Assembly (NCBI RefSeq): GCF_005869225.1
Contig: NZ_SWFP01000005.1
Coordinates: 620,001 to 684,000, forward strand
Source of the DNA: Dyadobacter bucti
GTDB lineage: Bacteria; Bacteroidota; Bacteroidia; Cytophagales; Spirosomataceae
Direction of reading: 5' to 3'
DNA length: 64,000 nt
Of the stretch, positions 1-8,965 are shown piece by piece. The position numbers were made by a program, and so were the translations under genes. The notes under the pieces are model-generated. The model had not been told where the DNA came from, did no database searches, and saw only the letters and a list, made by a program, of their open reading frames with translations. Within the stretch, counting starts at the first letter, position 1. Each line of letters begins with the position of its first letter.

Positions 1-200
1 TTTTTGCAGGCCATGTGCACCCGGTTTTTACTACTTATGGAAGAGGGCGGCAAAGCCTGCGGCTCCCTTGTTTTGTAGTAGACAACCACCAGGCCATATT
101 ACCCAGTTTTGGCGTTTTTACAGGTGGTTTTCAAATGGATCTGGCAGAGGAGCGGAAGATTTATATCACTACGGAAACGAAGGTATTTTCGGTTTGCTAG
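1..200 (+). CDS. pdeM: 3' end of ligase-associated DNA-damage-response metallophosphoesterase (PdeM-like), partial
   Basis: The gene enters from the left edge; only about 65 C-terminal residues are visible, reading in frame from base 3 to a TAG at 198-200. The fragment starts with F-A-G-H-V-H-P-V, the metal-binding GHxHP motif near the end of calcineurin-like phosphoesterases. It continues with GRGRQSLRLPCF and LPSFGVFTGG, which match the usual ending of PdeM, the phosphoesterase found with ATP-dependent DNA ligase and helicase in bacterial repair clusters. A GTG at 15 is not a real start because the frame is open upstream. The partner genes would lie to the left, outside the window. The family assignment is from remembered motifs, not a search. 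Confidence 0.75.
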   Translation, partial: FAGHVHPVFTTYGRGRQSLRLPCFVVDNHQAILPSFGVFTGGFQMDLAEERKIYITTETKVFSVC

Positions 201-215
201 CTTAAAGTTGCTCGG

Positions 216-262
216 AAAAACCGGAAAAATATGGAATCTGATTCCATATTTTTCCGGTTTTT
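216..262. terminator. Perfect 22-bp inverted repeat, bidirectional terminator
   Basis: Arms 216-237 and 241-262 are exact reverse complements around a 3-nt CTG loop. The outer ends are A5 and T5 tracts, so the hairpin can end transcription on either strand. It lies 15 bp after the pdeM stop and 15 bp before the next ATG, and most likely terminates the pdeM transcript. Confidence 0.8.
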
Positions 263-277
263 GATGTATGTTTGACT

Positions 278-1438
278 ATGATCAAAAGAATAGCAGCAAA
301 CAAAATATCTCAACTGGCGTCCGTTTTCAAATCAGTTGCGGTAACGGGTCCTAGGCAATCTGGGAAAACTACGTTAGTCAAAATGCTTTTTCCGGATAAA
401 ACCTATTTGTCGCTGGAAAATCCTGATATCAGACGATTTGCAATCGAAGATCCAAGGGGTTTTTTGAAAAGATATGAAACCGGAGCCATTCTGGATGAAG
501 TGCAGAGAACGCCGGAATTGTTCTCCTATCTTCAGGAAGTGCTGGATACTTCGTCTGAGCCGGGTCGGTTTATCATGACGGGCTCCAATAATTTTCTATT
601 ACAACAAAATATATCGCAAACTTTGGCTGGTCGGGTGGCGATTTTAAATCTGCTGCCTTTTAGTACAACAGAACTGTTTTCGGATTCACAAACTGCGCCT
701 GATGAAAATGAGCTGATCGTCAAAGGACTCTATCCGCCTGTTTACGATATGAATATTCCAGCGGAAGACTGGTTTCCCAACTATCTCCGCACATATATAG
801 ACAGGGATGTACGCCAGATCAAAAATATTACAGATCTTATTGTCTTTGAACGTTTTATTCGGTTGCTGGCAGGCAGAACTGGCCAGGAACTGAACCTTAC
901 TTCGCTAGCGGTTGAAACGGGCGTAGATACAAAAACGGTACAGTCCTGGATCGGGATCCTGGAAAGCAGTTTTATCATTTACCTGCTCCGGCCGCATGAT
1001 CGGAATTTTAATAAAACATTGGTAAAACGACCCAAAATCTATTTTTACGACACTGGTCTGGTATGCTCTCTGCTGGGGATACTGAGTGCGGATCAATTAC
1101 AGCAGCATCCGTTAAGAGGGGGTTTATTCGAAAGCCTGGTGGTTACAGAATTACTGAAAAATCGCACCAACGTGGGTAAGCAGGTCAATTTATATTACTG
1201 GCGCGATAAAACCGGGCATGAAGTCGACGTGATTATTGATAATGGAACGTCGCTTTTGCCCGTGGAGATCAAAGCGGGAAAAACTATTAACACCGAATTT
1301 TTTAAAAGCCTGATTTATTGGAATAAACTTAGTGAATCGGAGAAAGGAATAATTGCTTATGCCGGAAGTCAGGAAGAAGACCGCTCGAATGGCATCAGCG
1401 TCCAAAACTGGTTCAAGATGATCAAATCGGAGATTTGA
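278..1438 (+). CDS. AAA_14/DUF4143 ATPase
   Basis: A 386-aa cytoplasmic protein. The N-terminal half is an AAA-type ATPase: Walker A GPRQSGKTT near residue 25, Walker B-like ILDEVQ near residue 72, and a sensor-like FIMTGSNNF. The C-terminal half is DUF4143, with YFYDTGLVCSLLG and then the restriction-nuclease-like core G.LFES...YYWRDKTGHEVDVII...PVEIKAGKT, where E, D and EIK resemble a PD-(D/E)XK site. The family is widespread and its role is unknown. Some members sit near mobile or defence genes, but here it is alone. A TTG six bases upstream also opens the frame; I prefer the ATG. A TATGTTTG box at 267-274 sits only 3 bp before the ATG. The 3' end overlaps the convergent esterase gene by 17 bp. 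Confidence 0.85.
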   Translation: MIKRIAANKISQLASVFKSVAVTGPRQSGKTTLVKMLFPDKTYLSLENPDIRRFAIEDPRGFLKRYETGAILDEVQRTPELFSYLQEVLDTSSEPGRFIMTGSNNFLLQQNISQTLAGRVAILNLLPFSTTELFSDSQTAPDENELIVKGLYPPVYDMNIPAEDWFPNYLRTYIDRDVRQIKNITDLIVFERFIRLLAGRTGQELNLTSLAVETGVDTKTVQSWIGILESSFIIYLLRPHDRNFNKTLVKRPKIYFYDTGLVCSLLGILSADQLQQHPLRGGLFESLVVTELLKNRTNVGKQVNLYYWRDKTGHEVDVIIDNGTSLLPVEIKAGKTINTEFFKSLIYWNKLSESEKGIIAYAGSQEEDRSNGISVQNWFKMIKSEI

Positions 1439-2291
1439 TAAATTCAATAATCTCTCCATACCTCCTGTTCCAGGGATTGAAAAACTGGGTGATCATCGGA
1501 ACGTGCTTTTTGTTTTTCTGAACTCGATACGTAGTTTCAGGAGCAAATTCTTTCAATGAGGCAATGAACTTTTCGTTGCTTTTCGAAATAGAAGGATACG
1601 TCTTGCCGCCCCGGTAAATCAGCATCGGAGGCATGGATTTGTGCAGATGATAAAGCGGGGTCGCCTTTTTCCAGATAGCAGGGTCGGATGTGAAAGTGTT
1701 CATGTAAGTGTGACCTTTTTCAAATTTTTCTTCTTGCAAATAACCATCCATATCCAGACCTGCGGCGTCAATCAGGATGGTTCCGGCTATCGGGTTTTCT
1801 ATTCCAAGATTTTTGAAATACTGATCATCAGTGGAAATCAGAGCGGCCAAGTGCCCGCCAGCTGAATGTCCCGAAACAAATATCCGCTCCGGATTTCCGC
1901 CGTATTTGCTTATATTTTCTTTTACCCACTTCACGGCCTGTGCAGAGGCTTCGGCCATTGTTTCGTAATTGGCGGCAGGGCTCAGCGGATAATCGATGAT
2001 GACAGTCACGATGTCTTTCTTCGCCCAATGTCTTCCGATCAGATTGTATTGCGATTTCCGGCCTGAGTTCCAGTTGCCGCCGTGAATGAAAATGAGTACG
2101 TTTTTATCCTGAGCATGTTTCTTCGGCGCGAAGATATTCAGCTTCTGTTCGGGGATTTTCTGGTCTGCAAGCTGATAAACAATGTCTTTCGATCTGGAAA
2201 TCCGTTTGAAGGAACAACCTGAAAGTGTGAGCAAAAACGCGCAAAGCATGACTAGCAAAATGATAATTGTGATTCTTGCTTCTGATTTCAT
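1422..2291 (-). CDS. Alpha/beta-hydrolase lipoprotein (BD-FAE/carboxylesterase-like)
   Basis: A 289-aa lipoprotein: the first 25 residues form a hydrophobic signal ending in the lipobox LSGC, with lipidated Cys26. The alpha/beta-hydrolase fold shows the oxyanion motif HGGNW and the nucleophile elbow GHSAGG. The acid and histidine are expected near the C-terminus, where KKHVPMI probably holds the catalytic His. This layout is typical of carboxylesterases and feruloyl or acetyl esterases of the BD-FAE type; the substrate cannot be told. It is exported and membrane-anchored, so it probably acts on sugar or aryl esters in the periplasm or at the surface. It is monocistronic, convergent with the DUF4143 gene and divergent from the molybdenum hydroxylase pair. 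Confidence 0.85.
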   Translation of the reverse strand: MKSEARITIIILLVMLCAFLLTLSGCSFKRISRSKDIVYQLADQKIPEQKLNIFAPKKHAQDKNVLIFIHGGNWNSGRKSQYNLIGRHWAKKDIVTVIIDYPLSPAANYETMAEASAQAVKWVKENISKYGGNPERIFVSGHSAGGHLAALISTDDQYFKNLGIENPIAGTILIDAAGLDMDGYLQEEKFEKGHTYMNTFTSDPAIWKKATPLYHLHKSMPPMLIYRGGKTYPSISKSNEKFIASLKEFAPETTYRVQKNKKHVPMITQFFNPWNRRYGEIIEFIKSPI

Positions 2292-2328
2292 TACGAATAT
2301 TTTGGTGTACCGGGTTTACCAAAAAACA

Positions 2329-2336
2329 TACGTTTG
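2329..2336 (+). promoter_or_regulatory. Candidate -7 promoter box (TACGTTTG)
   Basis: This matches the Bacteroidota sigma-ABfr -7 consensus TAnnTTTG, about 90 bp before the (2Fe-2S) subunit start. A TTTG at 2301-2304 could be the -33 element, but its 24-bp spacing is longer than usual. Confidence 0.4.
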
Positions 2337-2425
2337 AGGCCTGATGAAAGATTAAAAAGCAAGTAGTTATATATTCCGGCTGGCTTAATTTTAATGTCTT
2401 GAAAGTTGAAACAAACTGCGATGAT

Positions 2426-2896
2426 ATGGCCGAGCTAATTGATATTAAGGTAAATGGCAAAACCCTCCGCGTGGAAGCAGATTCTGATATGCCGCTGCTT
2501 TACCTGCTACGTAATAATCTGGGATTGAATGGGCCCAAATATGGTTGCGGTATCGAGCGTTGCGGGAGTTGTATGGTTCTGCTCAATGGGAAAGCGCAGC
2601 CTTCGTGCGTTATTCCGGGCTCCGCCGCGGCTGCTTACGAAGTGACGACGCTGGAAGGATTGATACAAAACGATTCGCTTGACCCGATACAGAATGCCTT
2701 TATTGAAGAACAGGCTGCCCAGTGTGGCTATTGTATGAACGGCATGATCATGTCTGCGAAATCATTACTGGAAGAGAACATCAACCCGACCAACCAGGAG
2801 ATCAGGCAGGCATTGCAACGTGTTTTGTGCCGGTGCGGAACGCATACCCGTATTATTGCCGCCGTAAAAAAGGCTGCTGCTAAAATGAAAAAATGA
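2426..2896 (+). CDS. (2Fe-2S) small subunit of a two-subunit molybdenum hydroxylase (IorA-like)
   Basis: A 156-aa electron-transfer subunit of the xanthine dehydrogenase family. The N-terminal ferredoxin-like domain has the plant-type cluster motif CGIERCGSC followed by a later Cys. The C-terminal helical domain carries the second cluster in QCGYC and CRCG. It passes electrons from the molybdenum cofactor in the partner subunit. An upstream TTG at 2399 extends the frame by nine residues that do not fit the family; I chose the ATG at 2426 because MAELIDIKVNG aligns with family starts. The stop overlaps the next start as ATGA, so the pair is translationally coupled. There is no FAD subunit, as in isoquinoline oxidoreductase-type enzymes. 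Confidence 0.9.
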   Translation: MAELIDIKVNGKTLRVEADSDMPLLYLLRNNLGLNGPKYGCGIERCGSCMVLLNGKAQPSCVIPGSAAAAYEVTTLEGLIQNDSLDPIQNAFIEEQAAQCGYCMNGMIMSAKSLLEENINPTNQEIRQALQRVLCRCGTHTRIIAAVKKAAAKMKK

Positions 2897-5124
2897 TGGA
2901 AAAACGCACGCAATTCAATTTGGACAGAAGAGATTTTCTACGCAGCTCCGGACATCTGATTGTTGGGTTTACGCTCCTGCCGGCACTCGCTTTCGGGGGA
3001 AGTGACGATTGTGCAGATGAATATAAAGTCAGTGCTGTCGGCGACCGCCGTGACGTGGATTCCTGGATACGGCTGGATTCAGACGGAAAGCTCACGGTAT
3101 TGACAGGAAAAATGGAACTCGGGCAGGGTATCAAGACGGCATTGATGCAAATGGCCGCGGAGGAGCTGGATATGGATATGGAAAATATCCGGATCATTGT
3201 CGCCGATACCGGCCAGACGCAGGACGAACGCTACACAGCCGGTAGCGGATCGATTGAAGGAAGCGGGGCGGCGATCAGAAATGCAGCCGCAGAAGCCAGG
3301 AGGTATTTGCTGAAACTGGCTTCGGAAAAGCTAGGGGCACCCGTAGAAAGTCTTTCGGTTGCAAGCGGAATTGTGAAATCATCCGGCACTGGCAAAACAA
3401 TCGCTTATAAGGAACTGATTCATGGAAAACGTTTTCAGGTACAGGTGTCAGGCTCGGCGCCTTTAAAAGATCCTTCAAAATACAGACTCATCGGAAAGCC
3501 GCAACCCCGGGACGATATTGCGATGATGGCTGCTGCCAGCACCTTTTATATTCAGGACTTGAAACTCCCGGATATGGTACATGCCAGGATTTTAAGGCCT
3601 CCGGTTTATAAAGCCAAACTACAATCACTTCCTGAACAGGAGATCAGCTCGCTCCCGGGTGTTTTGAAAGTCGTTACCAACGGAAGTTTTGTAGCCGTCA
3701 TCGCTTCTCAGGAATTTGATAGTATCAAAGCGGTGAGGGAAATGAAGGGAAAAGCAAAGTGGCAGACGATACCGGTAGCTCCTCTGCAAAAGGATTTGTA
3801 TATAGATATGATGAAAAACGCGTCTTCCGGAGAAATCGTAGAAGATAGTGCGGCACTTGAAAAAAAACTATCGGAGGCGTCGTTGACGCACGAAGCAGTG
3901 TACCAAAAACCATATCAGATGCATGGGTCGATCGGTCCGTCTTGTGCCATTGCGCTCTGGAAAGACAGTTTTCTTACGGTATGGACGCACAGCCAGGGGG
4001 TATATCCTTTGAGAAAAACAATTTCTGATTTGCTGCGGATTCCCGAAGATAAGATCAGGGCCATAGGTGTGCCGGGAGCGGGCTGCTACGGACATAACGG
4101 AGCGGACGACGTAGCTGCGGATGCGGCTCTGCTGGCTTTGGAAATGCCCGGGAAAACGGTTCGGGTACAATGGATGCGGGAAGATGAGCATAAATGGGAA
4201 CCGTTCGGTTCTGCTATGGTTTTGCGGATTAAGGGAGGGATGGACACAGAAGGTGCCGTAACAGCCTGGAATACAGAAATATGGTCGGATACACACAGTA
4301 CGAGGCCAGGAGGAAAAGCAGGGCATTTGATTGCAGGCCGGGATGTTGCCAAGCCGTTCCCATTTGAAACCGGCGGATTTTCGGGCGGGAGCTACCGCAA
4401 TTCTGTGCCGCTATATGCTATCGACGCCAAAAAAGTAACCTTGTATAATTACAAAGGGCCGCTGAGAACTTCCGCGCTGAGGAGCCTGGGAGCTTATGCC
4501 AACATTTTCGCACTGGAATCCTTTATGGATGAATTGGCGGTAAAGGCGAAGAAAGACCCTGTTGAATTTCGGCTCGCGCATTTGAAAGATGATCGTGCAA
4601 AGGCTGTTATCAATATGCTCGTAGAGAAGGCTGGTTGGCGAAAAGGTGTAATGAAAGATACCGGGGAAGGTTTTGCTTTTGCCCAATACAAAAACTCGGC
4701 CGCCTATTTTGCTGTAAAAGCGGAAGTGAAAATAGACCCTGTTTCCAAAACTTACCGCCTCGTAAAACTGACCGGTGTGATCGATACAGGCCAGACCATT
4801 AATAGTGACGGCGTGAAAAACCAGACTTCCGGCGGTATGATCCAGTCGGCCAGCTGGACAATGCTGGAACAGGTGTCGTATGATCCGGACGGAGTAACCA
4901 GCGAATCTTGGGAAAATTATCCCATATTAAGATTTGAAGATGTGCCCGACACAGAGGTATTTGTGATAGACCGCCCGGAAGAGAAACCACTTGGAGCCGG
5001 AGAGGCGGCGCAGGGGCCTACGTCGGCGGCGATCGCAAATGCTATTTTTCATGCCACAGGAAGCCGTTTGAGGCAGATACCGCTTACCGCGGACAAAATT
5101 AACTGGGATAAAATAAAAAGTTAG
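2893..5124 (+). CDS. Molybdopterin-binding large subunit, xanthine dehydrogenase family (IorB-like), Tat-exported
   Basis: A 743-aa catalytic subunit. Residues 12-16 are RRDFL, followed by a hydrophobic stretch ending in LALAFG: a twin-arginine signal, so the folded enzyme is exported to the periplasm, probably carrying the small subunit along. Aldehyde-oxidase/xanthine-dehydrogenase molybdopterin domains follow. GAGCYGHNGADDVAADAA is a cofactor-binding loop, and near the C-terminus PLGAGEAAQGPTSAAIANA holds the glutamate expected to act as base. The layout matches isoquinoline 1-oxidoreductase-like hydroxylases acting on N-heterocycles or aldehydes. The substrate is not predictable here. Electrons probably go to a c-type cytochrome, since no FAD subunit is present. 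It ends 11 bp before the convergent kinase gene. Confidence 0.88.
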   Translation: MMEKRTQFNLDRRDFLRSSGHLIVGFTLLPALAFGGSDDCADEYKVSAVGDRRDVDSWIRLDSDGKLTVLTGKMELGQGIKTALMQMAAEELDMDMENIRIIVADTGQTQDERYTAGSGSIEGSGAAIRNAAAEARRYLLKLASEKLGAPVESLSVASGIVKSSGTGKTIAYKELIHGKRFQVQVSGSAPLKDPSKYRLIGKPQPRDDIAMMAAASTFYIQDLKLPDMVHARILRPPVYKAKLQSLPEQEISSLPGVLKVVTNGSFVAVIASQEFDSIKAVREMKGKAKWQTIPVAPLQKDLYIDMMKNASSGEIVEDSAALEKKLSEASLTHEAVYQKPYQMHGSIGPSCAIALWKDSFLTVWTHSQGVYPLRKTISDLLRIPEDKIRAIGVPGAGCYGHNGADDVAADAALLALEMPGKTVRVQWMREDEHKWEPFGSAMVLRIKGGMDTEGAVTAWNTEIWSDTHSTRPGGKAGHLIAGRDVAKPFPFETGGFSGGSYRNSVPLYAIDAKKVTLYNYKGPLRTSALRSLGAYANIFALESFMDELAVKAKKDPVEFRLAHLKDDRAKAVINMLVEKAGWRKGVMKDTGEGFAFAQYKNSAAYFAVKAEVKIDPVSKTYRLVKLTGVIDTGQTINSDGVKNQTSGGMIQSASWTMLEQVSYDPDGVTSESWENYPILRFEDVPDTEVFVIDRPEEKPLGAGEAAQGPTSAAIANAIFHATGSRLRQIPLTADKINWDKIKS

Positions 5125-5135
5125 CCAACTACCGG

Positions 5136-7112
5136 CTAATTCGTGACCGGGAGGTGCAGGCTTATTACGTTCATGAGCTCCTCCGCCTTGAATGGTTTGG
5201 TGACGAAACCGCTGAACCCGCATTCCATAATTTCCGGTGTTTTTTCCGCAAATGTATCTGCCGTAAATGCGATCACCGGTATGTGTGCATGCCTTGGAAA
5301 AGAACTCCGGATCTTTTTGGTTGCAGTGATCCCGTCCATCACCGGCATTTGAATATCCATCAGAATGAGGTCAAAATCACCTTTTTCCAATGAAAGCAGT
5401 ACTTCTTTTCCATTGCTGCAGATCACGAAATCCGCTTCCCACTTGTTCAAGAGATGCTTCAACAATACCTGATTTGCGAGTATATCCTCCGCTGCAAGTA
5501 TCCGGTAACCTTTTAATGATATAGTTTGCATTTTGTCATTTTTTTCTTCTTTGTAAGAAGTGTCACCTTTCCGAAAATTTAAAATTACGGTGAAAGTGGT
5601 CCCTACGCCCAGCCGGCTTTCGGCCGTGATCGAACCTTTCATGAGTTCGGTTATTTTCCGGGTAATGGTAAGCCCGAGGCCAGTGCCGCCGAAATATCTG
5701 GTTGCATTGTTTTTATGCGCCTGAGAGAAGCTATCAAAAATGATGCTAAGCTTATCTTCTGAAATGCCTATTCCGGAATCTGATACCTCAATTTTCAGGT
5801 CGATACTATCATAATATTCCTCGTGAAGGCTCACGGAAAGCTTTATGAAGCCGCGATCTGTAAATTTCAGCGCATTCCCGATCAGGTTAATGAGGATCTG
5901 GTTGAGGCGGTAAGCATCGCCCATCAGGATCTGCGGCACATTCCTGTCAAACTGAAAGATCAGTTCAATAGATTTATCCCTCGCCGTAACTTCAAAAGTC
6001 TTTAAAAGATAACCCAGCTTCTCCCGGAGGTCAAATTCGAAATTTTCAAGTTCAAATTTGCCTGCTTCTATCTTAGAGAAATCAAGGATGTCGTTCAGGA
6101 TCACCATCAGGTTATCAGCAGAATATTTGATGGTATTCAGGTATTCCAGGTCGCGGCCCAAAAAATCGCTCGAAAGCAGCAAATCCGTAAATCCGATGAT
6201 CGCGTTCATCGGCGTCCGGATCTCGTGGCTCATTGTAGAAAGGAAGTCCGATTTAATCCGGGTTGCTTCCTCTGCGCCTTTTTTTGCTTTAATGAGCTCT
6301 TTTTCAGCTAGTTTTCGACTGGTAATATCTATGGCAGTACCCAATACTTCCATTACCATACCTTCTTCATCACGCTTAAAAGGGACCTCGCGCGTGATGA
6401 TCCATACCTCCGAGCCATTTTTGTGTTTCAGCCGGAATTCCTTTTCCACCACCTCCGCACCTCTGACCATGTGCCGCATGTAGTGGTAATGCTTGCGGAA
6501 TGTAAGCTTATCCTGGTCATTGATAATTTTCGAAAAACTATTATTACCGTCCACGATCAGGTCATCTTCCGAATACCCCAGTATTTTCCAGATCTGTTTG
6601 TTATGAAAAATATTAGTCCATTTTTCAATGTCGATCACATAAATGATATTGGGAGATAAAAGGGCTATTTTATTAATAAATTCCTCTTTTTCAGCTAACT
6701 CCCTTCGCGCTTCTTCCCTTCCCTTTTCAGCCTGGAGCATCTGGCTCATAGTATGGAAAGTTTTGGTCAGTTTTTCGGTGTTAATTTCCGATTTGGGGAA
6801 ATAATCCATCGCGCCGGCTTTCATCATTTCCACCGCAATGCGCTCATCCCCCTGGGCGGTCAGGACGATCACCGGTATATTCGGGCTGATTCTCTTGATT
6901 CTTTTAAGCAATTCCAGCCCGTTGGTTTTGGGAAGCTGGTAGTCCAGAAAAATGCAGCTGGGCGTCCAGGTCTCAAGGGCAATTAACGCATCTTCCGCAT
7001 ACTTACAGATCCTGATATCCTCAATTTCGACGAGTGATTTCTTAATAACACGCCTGAATTCCATTGCATCAATGTAATCATCTTCAACAAGCAGAATGGT
7101 TAACGGTATCAT
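5136..7112 (-). CDS. Hybrid histidine kinase: REC-PAS-HisKA-HATPase-REC
   Basis: A 658-aa soluble kinase with no membrane segment. Receiver 1 spans 1-125 with phospho-acceptor Asp57 in FLDYQLP. A helical linker leads to a PAS/PAC domain at about 145-265. HisKA has His296 in SHEIRTP. The HATPase domain follows, with NLIGNALKF (N box), DSGIGIS (G1) and FGGTGLGL (G2). Receiver 2 has Asp586 in [11 protein letters not shown]. The N-terminal receiver suggests input by phosphotransfer from an upstream kinase as well as by the PAS ligand. It is the last gene of the leftward FIST-kinase-receiver operon, 31 bp after the single receiver gene. No DNA-binding output is encoded in the operon. Confidence 0.93.
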   Translation of the reverse strand: MIPLTILLVEDDYIDAMEFRRVIKKSLVEIEDIRICKYAEDALIALETWTPSCIFLDYQLPKTNGLELLKRIKRISPNIPVIVLTAQGDERIAVEMMKAGAMDYFPKSEINTEKLTKTFHTMSQMLQAEKGREEARRELAEKEEFINKIALLSPNIIYVIDIEKWTNIFHNKQIWKILGYSEDDLIVDGNNSFSKIINDQDKLTFRKHYHYMRHMVRGAEVVEKEFRLKHKNGSEVWIITREVPFKRDEEGMVMEVLGTAIDITSRKLAEKELIKAKKGAEEATRIKSDFLSTMSHEIRTPMNAIIGFTDLLLSSDFLGRDLEYLNTIKYSADNLMVILNDILDFSKIEAGKFELENFEFDLREKLGYLLKTFEVTARDKSIELIFQFDRNVPQILMGDAYRLNQILINLIGNALKFTDRGFIKLSVSLHEEYYDSIDLKIEVSDSGIGISEDKLSIIFDSFSQAHKNNATRYFGGTGLGLTITRKITELMKGSITAESRLGVGTTFTVILNFRKGDTSYKEEKNDKMQTISLKGYRILAAEDILANQVLLKHLLNKWEADFVICSNGKEVLLSLEKGDFDLILMDIQMPVMDGITATKKIRSSFPRHAHIPVIAFTADTFAEKTPEIMECGFSGFVTKPFKAEELMNVISLHLPVTN

Positions 7113-7143
7113 AGAAAAAGATTGATAATAAGCAGGAGGAGTG

Positions 7144-7575
7144 TTATTCGGGATATTCGCATAAGGTCCAGAAACTGTTCAGTGTGGAAACGGCCGCTAT
7201 GAACCTGTCCATCGATAGCGGCTTCAGTATGTAGCCGGCTACGTTCAGGTTAAAAGCATCGATCTTGTCACCGTCTTCATTTGAAGTGGTCATCACAAAC
7301 ACGAATAATGAGCTGAGTTCCGGATCTTGCCGGATTTCTTTCAAAAACTCTATGCCACCCATCCTGGGCATATTCAGGTCAAGCAAAATAATTTTCGGAT
7401 TTGGTTTGTCCGGCACATCCGAGCGTAAAATCTCCAGGGCTTCGATTCCATTGTGGGCTACAACGAGCTGATTGGAAATGTTATTTTTTTTGAATGCGCG
7501 TTTAACGTTCATGATATCTACCTCATCGTCTTCTACGAGAAGGATCGTGAGCGGCACCGGATTGGGATTGGACAT
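7144..7575 (-). CDS. Single-domain response regulator (Rcp1/CheY-like)
   Basis: A 143-aa stand-alone receiver domain. The acidic pocket is LLVEDDEVD (residues 12-20), phospho-acceptor Asp66 lies in [11 protein letters not shown], the conserved Thr in FVMTTS, and the Lys in YILKPLS. It has no output domain, so it is probably a phosphate shuttle or acts by protein contact. The Rcp1-like form with DLNMPRMGG is often found beside phytochrome-type or PAS kinases such as the one encoded just upstream (41 bp gap). It likely links the PAS kinase to the hybrid kinase that follows, in a relay. Confidence 0.93.
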   Translation of the reverse strand: MSNPNPVPLTILLVEDDEVDIMNVKRAFKKNNISNQLVVAHNGIEALEILRSDVPDKPNPKIILLDLNMPRMGGIEFLKEIRQDPELSSLFVFVMTTSNEDGDKIDAFNLNVAGYILKPLSMDRFIAAVSTLNSFWTLCEYPE

Positions 7576-7616
7576 TTTTGTAATTTATTTTTTTAAATGG
7601 AGTAACGAGAAATTTT

Positions 7617-8963
7617 TCAAAGGGTACTTCTGCGGGCTTTCGCATTTTCATTTTTTGGCCAGGAGAAAAAGAAGGTGGTACCTTCGGTCATTTTGGATTC
7701 GATCCTGATGATGCTGCCTTTTTCATCCATGATTTTCTTCACGATGGCCAGACCAACCCCTGTGCTTTCGAATTCATCCCGGGATTGTAACGTCTGGAAA
7801 ATGACGAATATCTTTTCATGAAATTCGGGGCTGATGCCCGGGCCGTTGTCGCGTACAAAAAAGTCAATTTGTGAATCACTTTCCTGCCATCCCACAGTTA
7901 TTTCGATCTCCGGTTTGTCATTGTATTTGATCCCGTTTGAAATCAGGTTCTGGAGGATCTGGCTGAGCGTAATTTTCTCGGCATACATTTCCAGTTCTGT
8001 ATTTCCTTCGATAACAAATCGGACAGCCTGCGTGGAGCTGAACGTAAGACAAATATCGTCGACCAGTGTTTTGATCGTAAACCGCTCCTTCACAGTTTTT
8101 ATTCTGCCTGCACGGGAATAGGACAAAATCCCGTTGATCAGGCTTTCCATTCGCCGTACCCTTCCGCGAAGCAGGGTAAACTGTTCCTGGTTTTCAGGTG
8201 CAAGCAGGTGGCTGATGTCCTCCTCGATCCATTCCGACAAATTATTGATTGCCCGGAGAGGTGCTTTCAGATCGTGACTCACTACGTATGCAAACTGGTC
8301 GAGCTCTGCATTGATCCTTTCCAGGTCTCGCATGTAAGATTTCAGCTTTTTCTCTGCATTGACCCTCTCGGTAATATCCGAGAAAGTGCCACTGTAACCG
8401 ATATGCCGGCTATCCTCTGAAATATTCTGGCTCAGAGAAATCCCAAGCCATTTTTCGCTTCCGTCGACTGTGATGACCCTGATCGTATCATTGACCGTTT
8501 CCGGCGCGGACCTTACTATTTCAGTAATTATCTGCCTGGAATCCGCGGGCAGCGGGAAATCCATCCAGTTCCGCTGCAGGCTTTCAGAAACCTTATAACC
8601 GGTAATGATCTCCCACGCATTATTGAGATAAATGATCCTCCCCTCATTGTCAATGCCTACGAGCACATCCGAAATCCTGTCGACAACTTCCTGCAGTCTT
8701 TTGCTGGTCAACGCTGCTTCTTCGGTTTTTTCTTTGGCAATGCGGCTGAGCTCGCGGTTGGCCTTGAAGAGTTCCCCCGAGCTTTGTTCAAGGATCAGCT
8801 CAACTCTGCTGAGATCGTCCTGAAACTCTGAGTAAGCCTGATGTACAGATAAGAGGAATTCCTGCATATCGGGATGCGCGGCCAGTTCAGCGGGAAGCGA
8901 TTTTCGGATCTGACGTTTTAGAAGGCGGTGATAATTGGTATCTGTTATTTCTGGCAGTGTCAT
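7617..8963 (-). CDS. PAS-domain sensor histidine kinase
   Basis: A 448-aa soluble kinase. An N-terminal helical and coiled-coil region (about 30-95) is followed by one PAS/PAC domain (about 92-200), HisKA with His230 in VVSHDLKAP, and a HATPase with NLISNGIKYND, DNGPGIS and STGVGLAI. The HisKA/HATPase type resembles phytochrome-like kinases that signal to Rcp1-type receivers. An open frame extends 18 codons upstream into the FIST gene. I chose the ATG at 8963 because it lies 2 bp after the FIST stop and MTLPEIT reads as a normal N-terminus. The near-zero gap implies co-translation with the FIST protein, which is therefore the likely sensory partner. Confidence 0.92.
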   Translation of the reverse strand: MTLPEITDTNYHRLLKRQIRKSLPAELAAHPDMQEFLLSVHQAYSEFQDDLSRVELILEQSSGELFKANRELSRIAKEKTEEAALTSKRLQEVVDRISDVLVGIDNEGRIIYLNNAWEIITGYKVSESLQRNWMDFPLPADSRQIITEIVRSAPETVNDTIRVITVDGSEKWLGISLSQNISEDSRHIGYSGTFSDITERVNAEKKLKSYMRDLERINAELDQFAYVVSHDLKAPLRAINNLSEWIEEDISHLLAPENQEQFTLLRGRVRRMESLINGILSYSRAGRIKTVKERFTIKTLVDDICLTFSSTQAVRFVIEGNTELEMYAEKITLSQILQNLISNGIKYNDKPEIEITVGWQESDSQIDFFVRDNGPGISPEFHEKIFVIFQTLQSRDEFESTGVGLAIVKKIMDEKGSIIRIESKMTEGTTFFFSWPKNENAKARRSTL

Positions 8964-8965
8964 TT

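Noticed and set aside
3868-4326. 152-aa minus-strand frame within the molybdopterin subunit gene
   Set aside because: The opposite strand codes for clear family motifs; the shadow protein has unlikely Cys/Arg/Pro-rich composition.
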